From NCBI RefSeq assembly GCF_954871325.1, contig NC_088779.1:13022846-13086845 (forward strand): 64,000 bases of DNA, given 5' to 3'. A program made the translations under genes and the position numbers. Position 1 is the first letter of the stretch. Each line of letters starts with the position of its first letter. The notes under the pieces were generated by a model. It was not told the DNA's origin. It did no database searches and was given only the letters and a program-made list of their open reading frames with translations. This stretch comes from Gordionus sp. m RMFG-2023. Taxonomy: Eukaryota; Nematomorpha; Gordioida; Chordodea; Parachordodidae. Below, one piece after another: positions 1 through 9,172 of this stretch.

Positions 1-28
1 TGAACCAGAATATATCTTTAATTTCCAG
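1..28 (+). CDS. DYNC1I: Dynein intermediate chain exon (3' end only)
   Basis: Codons from position 2 read EPEYIFNFQ and stop at a GT donor at 29-30. The animal family has TPEYVFHCQ at exactly this place, just before the FAKFHPNL repeat encoded by the next exon. The fragment is short, so support comes mainly from its position and phase 0 junction. Confidence 0.7.
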
Positions 29-3000
29 GTCTTTATTTATTTATTTTATATTTTCATTGTCTTATATGCTTGTGTGTCCATCTTGATAAAGGTTGTTTTT
101 TTTTCTCACATTAAATAATTTATTTTAGTTTTTATAGCTTGAATAACGGAGATATTACAAATAAACAATTTGGATTCTTTTAATGGACACCTATGCACAT
201 AAAAACTAGTTCCTAAGTAAAAACGTTTATCAAGAAAAGACCTTAGTTAAGTTTAAGTGTAATAAAAATTTTTATTATATCTTTAAATGTAAATACTTTT
301 TTTAAAAAATAAACACAAATTAGTCCACCATATCTACGGTTGCATTCGCCAAATTTCATCCTAACCTTATTATAGGAGGTTGTTATTCTGGACAAATAGT
401 TATTTGGGATAACAGGCACAATAAAAGATCTCCCGTCCAGCGAACACCTCTTAGTATTAAAGCTCATACAGTAATCATAATATTTTTCTAATGTCACAGT
501 CACTTTATATTTTTGCAAATTTTCCATATTTTCTAGGTATTTATGGTGAAGTAACGTTTGAAAGTTCTAAAATCAACTTCTACTTTTTTTTATGATTGAA
601 AAAAAAGTTGAAAAAAAAATCTTATTTAAGAATTCGAGTATTTAAGGACTCATAGGTAATTACATACTTAGGTTTCTCCAATATTAAAATAGCCAGATTA
701 TGCTGAATGCATCACATTTTAAAAATAACAGCATTCCATGTCAAATGAGCAAGAAAACCGAGATTTTCAGCCAGCTTCTTTCAATTTCGATTTTTATAAT
801 GAGGATAAAAGATATAAAATATTTACTATTTTTATAATAATTTCTTTAAATAAACAGTGCGGCATAATTATAAATATCTCGAATAATGTATAAAAAACGT
901 ATAAATGGTGCTATATATGAACATCTTAATATAATAAAAACATTAAATTTTATATTTATGAAAATTTATTTAATCCATTAACTATTCCAGGAACATTAAA
1001 GTTCTTGGTAATATCGTCATTCCACAATTGTTCCTAAATTTGTTTTCGGGAACGCTTCTAAAATTTTCCTTTCCATGATGCCCAGGAAAAAATACTGAAT
1101 TCTCGGAATTATTTCTTAATGCTTAGTAAAAAATATTGATAATACTGAGATGTCCAGATTAAAAAAGGATTAATCAAAAAATATGTGAAACACACAAAAA
1201 ATTGTTTTAGATTTTAAGAAAAATATCTGGAATTCAGTAAAGATTTTAGCTATACTTATTTTTTTAATTCTGAGCAATTAAGGAAAATAAATCCTAGATT
1301 TTCAGTTTTTATTCTTAGCGAAATAATATAAGTATTAAAATTAATTAAATAAAGTGGCATTTATTGCTAATTGATAATTTATATTAATTAAACCAAAACT
1401 ACTAGCCAATAAATTTTGGGTCAATTTCGAAAAAGACATTTTATTGCAATTATTTAATTCAATTTTTGAATTTTAAAAAATATAGATAATATTATAAATA
1501 AATTTAAATTGAAGAAAAATTTTACTGATAAATAAATTAAAATGCTGGATTAAAAAATATTTACTGGCAAACTATTAAAATACTGAAAAATCTATGTTCT
1601 AGAAATATATATTGAACCCTAAATACTGGCATATTATATTATTTATATTAGTAATAATAGACAATTTTGTTATTATAATGAGTAAATATTTTTAAAAATA
1701 CTCGCAATGTCGAATTAAAATACTGAACAACTTATTCAACTGATACAAGGTACTTATTTTTTATATTTTTGGAATTATTAAGCTAAAAAAACTATGATCG
1801 TGATGTTTAAACAAAGAACTAAACTTCCCATTGTATTAGAAAAGGTCAATTTTTCAGGCCAAAGATGGATTTGATTTTATAGAAGAAGATGTTCAAATAT
1901 TATCTCTATCAATCCTTCTGGTTGGATTACAAAAATTCAGAGTTGTTAAACTATCTAGATACAAGTATCTAGATATAAAAATGTAGTATCTGTATCTGTA
2001 TCTAGATAGATTTTTTAGAAAGGTATCTGTATCTGTATCTAGATATTTTTATAGAGGTATCTGTATCTGTTTTAGATACTTTTTAAGATACATTTTATAT
2101 ACCCCTTTTTTTATTATAAATAAAAATATTTGATTGTAAAATTTATTTTATTTCATCTGTTTACCACTCTTAGATGCCTTACTTAAAGGGATTGAGGATA
2201 GGTAAATTAATATAATAAATTAAAAATATTTAATAATTCTAGGTTTATTGTGACCTTATTTGAAGATGATAATATTATAGCAACCATGCTCCACCCTTTT
2301 TTTAAACTTGATTGGACTTGGTTGCAAATGGAAGGAAATCTTAATAAAAAAAACAATTGATACAAAGATAAGCTGGTGAATTATCAAAGTCATCAACTGA
2401 CTGCAAGCAAATAACCTACCAAAAAAAACAAATAATTTAATTTCAGATTTTTTTCAGTACCCTACAGCAGATATAATTTCTAATAATGATTTAAATTTTG
2501 ATAATCAACAAATTTTAAATAATTTTTTCAAAAATGAATATAGAGATTTTAGCATTTTTAAAGAATACTCTGATATAAAATTGTTATTTATTAAATATAA
2601 CACTACAATTCCTTCAAGCGCCCCTGTGGAAAGACTATTTAGTGTTGCTAAAAATGTCTTTACAGATAAACGAGGATGCCTAAATGATCAAAATTTTGAA
2701 AATATTTTATTACTGAAATCCAGAGTTGTTATAAAAGATACTTTTTAAATGGATCTAGATACAGACACATCGTCTAAAAAAATATCTAGATACCGATATT
2801 TTTATCAAAAATCTATCTAGATACATATCAGATACCACATTTTTATATCTAGATACAGGATTATATCTTTTAACAACTCTGCTGAAATCTAATAATTATT
2901 TAATCATATATTTTCATATATTATATTAAAATCATTATTTTAGTTATATTCTGATAAATGTTATATCGCGTCAATAAATTTTTTAGCTCATTTCATGAAT

Positions 3001-6000
3001 TTTCACAATATAATATTAATTTAGCTCTATGCAAACCTATAAGAGCATAATAAAAAATGTATCTGTATATAGATACATTTAAAAATTGTATCTGTATCTT
3101 GATAACTTTTTAGACGCTGTATCTGTATCTAGATAACTTTTGAGACTATGTATCTGTATCTAGATCCATTTAAAAAGTATCTTTTAACAACTCTGCAAAA
3201 ATTAGAAGAAGGAGAAATATTATGGCAACCTAGTTCAAATATTATCTACAGATCAACAAAAACCTATCGTGATTCATTATTGCTACGTTTATTTATCTGG
3301 GGAAAAGATATGAAAAATTTTGACCTGGAATGTAAGGCAGCATTTTTAACTACGATTTCCTACCCATATTATACCTGGAAATTGGCTTTCGAAAAAAATT
3401 AAAACTGTACGAGAATTATTAATTGAGGAAGTGATTTCATTAAATACATAATCTTTTACTTCTTTGCTAGTTTGGAATATACCAAAGTAAATAATGATTA
3501 CCTCCAAAAACACCCGACGAGCGATAAATGGCATAAAAGAGGGTAAAATCGTTATACCCTGCCCTTTTTATTGTTATATATTTAATAGCAATTCTTATTC
3601 ATATATTTTACTAGACCATAAAAAATGATACTCCCTGTTTATCATTCCATTATGTCCCAGCTTTATTTTTATTGTGAATAATCTCTTTTATTCAATTTAT
3701 ACTATTTTATTTTTAACTCAGCACCCAATCTGTGGCCTGGCTCCGCTGGGTACGTTTAACTCGAATTCCCTAGCATCGCTATCTACCGATGGTAAGCTTC
3801 TCGATTGGTCTGTCGAATCCCTATCCAGCCCGCTCTCTTGCCTCGAACTCTTATCCCCTGCATACCCCGTCCCATCTTTATCATGTATATCGTTTCCCAC
3901 TACAACACATGCTTTACCTCCCGACAATTACAGCTCTAATAATAATTCAAACGAAAACCAACATACCACACCGGCGCATAACGACGACAACTTATTTGTT
4001 GTGGGCGCTGAACAGGGTTCTATCTTTTCTGCAAGGCGACATGGATCGTAAACATTTTTTTATTATATAAATATTATTTATTTTTATTATTTAATGTCAC
4101 TTATTAAAAAAGGGAAAATTGTCATCTTTAACCAGAAACATATTTGTAGTTGCGAAAATTTTATCAGTTTTAAAAATTGCTTTATGACTTCTAGATTGCA
4201 TAAAATACGCGTAAATACCGATAGAATGTTCTAGTTTTAAAACCTCCCCAAGTTGACCTACATTATTTGTGTCATTGCGAAAATAAGGATAAAATTTTTA
4301 ACTTCTCCAGTGAAAAATCCTGGTTTGTACCTGGTAGCCTTAGCCAGTATTTATGGAGATTATATCATTTTTATTTATTTATATGTAGTACTGTAAAGTA
4401 CATCGTTACCTATTTGACGAAAAGGAAAACCCTTTTTTGGCTAATTGCACGATAACTTCTTAAAAAATATGGAATAAATTTTTTTTTATTATTTTATATA
4501 TTATATTTTTTAAATTTTATAAATATAAGCCGAATTTCTAATTCACATCAACCACCAAAGTTCTTCATTTTTATTTTTTATTACATTTCTGTTGTTGAAT
4601 TTTTTTTTCATATTATTTTTTTTATAATCAATCTTTATTTATGTAAAACTATCTTAAAGGGGTATAAAAATATAATTAATAGTTAAATTTTTTGTCGAAT
4701 TAAAAGGAATTCCATAGCCTCGTTGGTAAAATGTCTGATTTTGAAATCTAGTTAATAGTTTTAGGCGTGTGGCCGTTTGTGGAGATGACTATTGGGGTAA
4801 ATATATTTGAGATCTTTGTATTTTTTTAAATCTTTTTGATTTGGCTTGGGTTGATTAGAAACAAATAAAATCTCAATTAAACCGAGGGCCTAAGGAATTA
4901 TAGTCATTCCATCAGGTCTGAACCCTTTGCGGGGGATAGGTTGATGGGAAAAATCAGAGTATCGAAACTTTTCATATATAGGTAGGTTCGGTTCAGGTTC
5001 CAGGAATTCTTTTTATAAAGGTTCAGGTTAAGGTATTAAATTTTATAAAGGTTTCGGTTCTGTTTAGGGTCCAAAGCCCTACGTTAGAGGTTTATAGAGG
5101 ATCAGTATTAATTAGTTTTTACCTGGGATACCCATAATCTTTATAAATAATTTAAATCTTATTTTATGATAAATATAGACATAGAGTAACAAGGAAAATA
5201 AAGCACTCATGAAGACCAACCCAAAATTTTATATTCAATTGTATTTGTATATAAAATTATCTAATATATCTTTATCCAATCTTGTTCTCTATGATGATAC
5301 AATATATTTCAATCTTAAAAATCTTCCTTATAAGCCTAAACCTGTATTGCTGAGACCGACTTGGCTATTATTGCTAATCGACAAACCTCAGGGTGCACTT
5401 CTTCCTTCCAAATATGCAAAAGAATATCGATATTTTTATTCCTTTCGATGCCGTTATAAGATTTTTTGTATTGTATGTCATATTTTGACTTTGACTATTT
5501 TCTTTCATTTGTAATCAAGATAGAAAATCACCTTAGTCGTCGGGATAACTTTGACTTGAACTAATGGTAGGGAGTGAATTATATATCATTATACCATCAC
5601 AACATGTCTCAATTGCATGTCAAGTTTGTATAAAAGTTTCTAGTCCTCTTATTTGTCATCTGACTATAATACATAATATCGAGGTTAAGATATAAACACG
5701 CACAGAATGCATCATTTTTTTTAGCTTAATCTCCCTTGATTTTATGGAAGAAGTTAGAAACCTGGCAAAATTTCAATCGTGCATTTTAAGAGAGATAAAT
5801 GAAATATATGCCTCTTTTTTTAAATGATTGGTATAATTTATATTTTTATAATTATAAATTATTAGTAATATATTATATAACAGATAACATAACATTTGCA
5901 TAACAAAATCCATAATAGTTTTAAAAAAACAAATTACATAATAAAATACATAATAGTTTCATAAAATATAGTTTAAAAAAATAACGCCCGCCAAGAGATA

Positions 6001-9000
6001 AATATGCTGAAGACTAAGAGATAAGTTGATAAAAAATATTAAACAGGTTTATTAAAAAATATAGAATTATTTCGGTTCTGTTTACTAAGTTCGGTTCAAC
6101 ATTTATTGATGACATGATTTATTGAAGTGTGTCATTAATATCTTCCTTGTCTATATAAACAATTCAGGCCCTGTTTGCCTTTCGAATCTTCTGGAGTATT
6201 ACATTTAACACAAGTATGGGACTGAAAGATGCCACACCCTAGGCATAAATCGATGGCGACTCTTCACTTCTTAAGAGATTACCAAGGTTATGACCAAGGA
6301 GAGCTAACTATTCGTGATCACCAAATCTGTCCTCTGATTTAAGAAGCTGGATACAGTTTAAAGGTTGATTGACTAATAGTTGATTAGGAGTTGAGATTAA
6401 AGGTTTTTATGGGTGATGATTAATGGGAAAGGAGTGGTGTTGGCCATCCATCTGTTTATTGCATCGTTCATAAATATCAGTGTTGGATTGTTTATTCATC
6501 TGAATGATAAAGCTAGAAGGTTAAGGGGAAGGAAGTCTAAACCACCCGATTTGGCTGGTAATTGAGCGAGTGGTTGAATAGTGATAATTCAATATTTGAA
6601 CTTTTTCTTGAATTTTCATGAAATTGTTTGTGAAGAAGGACCAAAAATTGAATATATCTAAAAATTTTATATTGTAAAGACATTTGCGATTAAGAATAGA
6701 TTGATAAATTGGTAAGAGGAATAAGATTATACAGTCAAGATTGTTAATATAATTAATATTTAATCAATCAAGGTATGGTAATTTATCTCTAACATAATAA
6801 TTTATTAAGATTATACAGTCAAGATTGTTAATATAATTAATATTTAATCATTCAAGGTATGTTAATTTATATTCTCTAAGTACTTATTTCTTAAGGTGAA
6901 GATGATTTATTCTACCCTGGCCTCAGTTAACATTTTTTAAATAAATAAAGAAATTAAGGGCACTAAGTTTTCACTTTGTGAGTGTAGATTGTGTCCTAGA
7001 TTTTAACAAGTGATCTGCATCGGGCCTAATTTTTCAAACCCGGCCCGGTCCGAAATTTTTTTAAAAAAGTTTTGCCTGCCCGGCCCGAACCCAAATTTTT
7101 TTGAAAAAGAAGTTTTGCCAGACCGGCCCGAATTTATTTAGAAATTAATTTTTATAATTACTCAAAATAAAAGACATATGTTATATGTCGTTTAGTTTCA
7201 ATATATAAAATCAAATATTTTTATTTTACATAAAACATTAAATATAAAATTGATAAAAGATATATTTAAAAAAATTTCCAAGGTCGGACCCGACCTAGCC
7301 CGAATTTTTTTTAAAAATATTAGGCCCGGCCCGAACCCGATTATTTTAAATAGAAGTAGGCCGAAGCCCGTTCGAGCCGGTATGGGCCGGGCCTAACTTT
7401 GCAGATCTCTAATTTTAACCTCAATGTCCAGCAGCTCAAAAAGCATATGTAAGGTAAAAATATTAATTCAGATTAAATTCTGATAAATATAATTAAAAAA
7501 TTTGAGGATTCTTGTGAAGAGGATCCAATAAATTTTTTTGAAAATAAAGATCATTTTTTAAATATTATTTTATAAATTCCCCCAAAGCGAATGCTCTTGT
7601 TTATCTGATCAAAATTCTGAAAACCAATTGTTAAAAATAAATAAAAAATTATTACAAAAAGAACTTATCTTATAATATATTATTTATGTATAATTTTATT
7701 TTATTCGCTATGGGGAAAAAATTTAACAAAAATAAAATTTATTTTAAATAATGAGTAACACGCTATTTTTTCGAATAACCAGTAACGCGTTTTTTTTAAA
7801 CGTAACGAGTAACCCGTTTCTTTTTTGAAGTAATATTTGCAGCACTATATATATAACATCCTTCGATATATATATTTATATTTTATCTGAATAGAAAATT
7901 ATTAATTATACATCATTTCAAACCTTTGCAACATCAATTTAAATAATTTTATATTTAAAAATACTCGTTAAATTTGAAATGATATTTTATATCTTCGAAA
8001 TATTTCTTTATGAGGCAATAACTATAAATAAAGAAAATCGATGAAAATAAAATACAAATTTGTTTTAAAAAAAATTACTTTTTTTCTAAAAGTAAAAACG
8101 GTTTAAACGAGATTTATGATAGCCATAAGGGACCTATAACCGATCTACATTTCAACCCTTCATTGATTCCTGAATATTCACATCTCTTCTTGTCTTCGTC
8201 AACAGATTGGAGCGTTAAATTATGGTCGATAAAAGTGAGTTAATCTATTTTATTCGTTATTATTCCTTCAGCATAACATCGATAATAATAGTAATAAAAT
8301 ACTAATTGCTGGCTAACCTTGGTATTATTTATAAATTTAATAGTTTACATTTAGATTAATTAATATAAGCTATTTTGTTGGTGTAGTTTCTAGGTATTAA
8401 TTATTTAGCTTCCTATCCATATCATTAAAGTTTTACAAATCTTTTTAATAAATTTCTTTAGCCGAATAGCGATATCGTTGACACATTTAACCCCGTTCAC
8501 TTTAACAATTATCCAACTAAAAATACGGGTAATTCCTTCTCCAATAATCCATCCACATTTAACATCAATAATTTGAGTAGCTTTATTGGCAGTAACAATA
8601 GTTCTAATAACGCGCCTCTTTTAACATTGGATTGTTACGAGGACTATATTTACAGTGTTCAATGGTCTCCTGTAAACCCCTTAACATTTGCCCTCTCTAC
8701 CGGTTACGGGCAATTAGATTTGTGGAAGCTCAATCATTCCATCGAGGTACCTTTTTTTAATGACCTCATTTATTTTAAACTTAGGTTTAGTGTTGTTAAA
8801 CGGCTCGTTTTGAACCGATTTTTAAAAACGGCTAACTCAATATTTTATCCAGAATAATATTACGCAAGCATGAAGATTTTGTTTGTAGGAGGAACAAAGG
8901 TTTGGACAACTATTAGCGAAATCTCGAGACTTAGGCAATACTTTTCTGGCTAAAATATTGAGTTGCCGTTTAACAACAGTACTTAGGTTACATAAAACTT

Positions 9001-9172
9001 TTTTTTTAAAAACAAATCCGGTTAGGAACCGATATTTTCGGAAAGGGTTACAAACTCCGCCTTAAACAAGCTTCTTTGGTCTCCATCTGGTAATCAGATT
9101 TGTGTTGGAGATGAAGGTGGCAAAATTTGGCTCTACGATGTTGGACAAGTAATGAATAGTATAGTTTCCTAA
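1..9172 (+). CDS. DYNC1I: Cytoplasmic dynein 1 intermediate chain-like, 3' part (WD40 region)
   Basis: This encodes the WD40 propeller of the intermediate chain that ties dynein heavy chains and light chains to dynactin and cargo in the cytoplasm. Six exons are seen: <1-28, 324-470, 3722-4047, 8093-8234, 8462-8746 and 9026-9148. Every junction is GT-AG and phases agree (0,0,2/1,0,0). Diagnostic stretches match the family in order: [42 protein letters not shown] followed by [39 protein letters not shown] and [17 protein letters not shown]. An Asn/Ser-rich insert in the 8462-8746 exon and a Ser/Pro-rich insert in the 3722-4047 exon are unlike vertebrate chains. The N-terminal half lies left of the window. 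The usual C-terminal tail was not found. Reading through the last donor gives a stop at 9170-9172, used here as the provisional end. Identity is secure from the repeat series; the 3' end is not. Confidence 0.9.
324..470 (+). CDS. DYNC1I: Dynein intermediate chain exon (FAKFHPNL repeat)
   Basis: There are 49 codons in phase 0 between a TAG acceptor at 321-323 and a GTAATC donor at 471. They encode the blade with [21 protein letters not shown] and [11 protein letters not shown], nearly identical to animal DYNC1I chains. Confidence 0.93.
471..1929. other. Dynein intron, AT-rich, no feature recognised except near its end
   Basis: This is intron sequence full of A and T runs with no conserved reading frame. 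From 1858 an exon-like open frame begins after a TTTTTCAG tract and is cut by the hAT at 1938; it is described separately. Confidence 0.6.
2240..2925 (+). pseudogene. hAT transposase fragment with C-terminal dimerisation region
   Basis: A first piece reads [20 protein letters not shown], the hAT segment with the D..IIATLLDPRFK pattern. A second piece holds the hAT C-terminal dimerisation core: [20 protein letters not shown] followed by [13 protein letters not shown], then a leucine-rich end. The last codons (LLLKS) are interrupted by the nested MITE and resume beyond it as NNYLII. Neither the BED finger nor the first catalytic Asp was seen, so this copy could not make a working transposase. 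Confidence 0.8.
2721..2881. mobile_element. Nested 161-bp hAT MITE
   Basis: It begins CAGAGTTGTTATAAAAGATA and ends ATATCTTTTAACAACTCTG, terminal inverted repeats of the same family as its host. It is flanked by the perfect 8-bp duplication CTGAAATC at 2713-2720 and 2882-2889. It carries no coding potential, only subterminal TATCTAGATA motifs. Its target is the end of the host element's transposase gene. Confidence 0.9.
3204..3721. other. Dynein intron remainder
   Basis: The right half of the unidentified open frame (to 3402) is followed by AT-rich intron leading to the acceptor at 3720-3721. Nothing else is recognised. Confidence 0.5.
3722..4047 (+). CDS. DYNC1I: Dynein intermediate chain exon (STDGKLLDW repeat)
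   Basis: The exon follows an AG acceptor at 3720-3721 and ends at a GTAAAC donor, leaving two bases of a Ser codon that is completed by the next exon. It encodes [22 protein letters not shown], and [11 protein letters not shown] followed by ARRHGS. Between these lies an insert rich in Ser, Pro, Asn and Thr that replaces a shorter loop in vertebrate chains. Confidence 0.95.
4700..4800 (+). repeat. Possible diverged copy of the tRNA-derived repeat seen at 28.2-28.8 kb
   Basis: A tRNA-like start (AGCCTCGTTGGTAAAATGTC) is followed by GTGTGGCCGTTTGTGGAGATGA, which resembles the tail GGTTCCGTCCTTCGTGGGAT of the better copies. The A-box-like part is fair and the B-box is not convincing. Confidence 0.3.
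4975..5082. mobile_element. hAT-like terminal fragment
   Basis: Three spaced GGTTC(A/G)GGTT-type subterminal repeats are followed by a sharp end, GGTCCAAAGCCCTA. This is the usual architecture of a hAT right end (inverse of TAGGGCTTTGG). The matching left end was not found. Confidence 0.4.
6723..6872 (+). repeat. Tandem duplication, unit about 84 bp
   Basis: AAGATTATACAGTCAAGATT and the following 40 or so bases occur at 6723 and again at 6807 with few differences, ending each time near TCAAGGTATG. The copies are recent enough to be nearly identical. Confidence 0.75.
6890..7847 (+). mobile_element. Decayed hAT with BED finger remnant
   Basis: This is the same family as 57147-58355. It keeps a short acidic N-terminus, half a BED zinc finger (CECRLCPR, then QQLKKHM after a nested MITE), and a short C-terminal stretch ([17 protein letters not shown]). 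The right end has TAACGAGTAAC repeats and GCAGCACTA at 7840-7847. The left end was not identified. The middle of the transposase is missing. Confidence 0.65.
7008..7411. mobile_element. 404-bp MITE with GGCCCGG-rich ends, nested in a hAT BED finger
   Basis: The direct 8-bp repeat ATTTTAAC lies at 7000-7007 and 7412-7419. The ends are imperfect inverted repeats (AAGTGATCTGCATCGGGCC on the left; inverse of the right end TAGAGATCTGCAAAGTTAGG). Subterminal CCGGCCCG and AGGCCCGGCC motifs repeat several times. No coding sequence. Removing it restores the spacing of the finger, Cys-x-x-Cys then a His-bearing segment. Confidence 0.82.
8093..8234 (+). CDS. DYNC1I: Dynein intermediate chain exon ([11 protein letters not shown] repeat)
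   Basis: One base completes the Ser codon of the preceding exon. The exon then reads [16 protein letters not shown] and [16 protein letters not shown] up to a GTGAGT donor at 8235. The family equivalent is ...EGHQGPIT...VTSSFDWTVKLWS. Confidence 0.93.
8462..8746 (+). CDS. DYNC1I: Dynein intermediate chain exon ([10 protein letters not shown] repeat)
   Basis: There are 95 codons from a TTTAG acceptor to a GTACCT donor. The first half is an Asn/Ser/Thr-rich linker with no counterpart in vertebrates. The second half has [16 protein letters not shown] and [13 protein letters not shown], the strongly conserved family blade. Confidence 0.93.
8788..8980. mobile_element. 193-bp MITE in a dynein intron
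   Basis: Inverted ends TGTTGTTAAACGGC and GCCGTTTAACAACA lie within an exact direct repeat ACTTAGGTT at 8779-8787 and 8981-8989. It fills most of the 279-bp intron between two conserved exons. A motif from its interior (CGATTTTTAAAAACGG) recurs near 10370, suggesting another partial copy there. Confidence 0.82.
9026..9148 (+). CDS. DYNC1I: Dynein intermediate chain exon (last blade seen)
   Basis: There are 41 codons from a GGTTAG acceptor, reading [20 protein letters not shown] and then KIWLYDVGQ, which matches the family ALNRVRW...VGDSEGHVYIYDVGE. A GTAATG donor follows. The typical terminal exon (W..F...L.EI motif) was not recognised downstream, so either a short divergent exon was missed or translation runs on to the TAA at 9170-9172. 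Confidence 0.9.

Larger units (their letters stand above)
1938..3195 (+). mobile_element. hAT DNA transposon with internal deletion, carrying a nested MITE
   Basis: The left end CAGAGTTGTTAAA and right end TTTAACAACTCTG are inverted copies. They are flanked by the direct 8-bp repeat CAAAAATT at 1930-1937 and 3196-3203. Both ends hold many subterminal GTATCTGTATCTAGATA-type motifs, as is usual for hAT. Inside are pieces of a hAT transposase, with most of the N-terminal part missing. A 161-bp relative is inserted at 2721-2881. The same terminal sequence recurs at 55148. Confidence 0.88.
1858..3402 (+). other. Unidentified open reading frame split by a hAT insertion
   Basis: Left of the hAT, 1858-1937 reads [20 protein letters not shown] and on to LVGLQ. 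Right of it, 3204-3402 reads [20 protein letters not shown] and on to a TAA. The two halves are in the same frame if the hAT and one copy of its 8-bp duplication are left out, giving roughly 92 uninterrupted codons starting after a splice-acceptor-like TTTTTCAG. Such a length is noteworthy in sequence this AT-rich. No family is recognised. It may be an exon of a gene within the intron, a relic of an older mobile element, or chance. Confidence 0.35.
4048..8092. other. 4-kb dynein intron with transposon debris
   Basis: It holds a tRNA-like repeat (about 4700-4800), a hAT-like right end (about 4975-5082), a tandem duplication (6723-6872) and a decayed hAT with a nested MITE (about 6890-7847). 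Sequence at 6150-6450 is less AT-rich than its surroundings, but I recognise no product in it. Confidence 0.55.

Noticed and set aside
5209-5514. 101-codon open frame in a dynein intron
   Set aside because: No recognisable motif on either strand, AT-driven composition, and no splice-site context. Kept only as intron.
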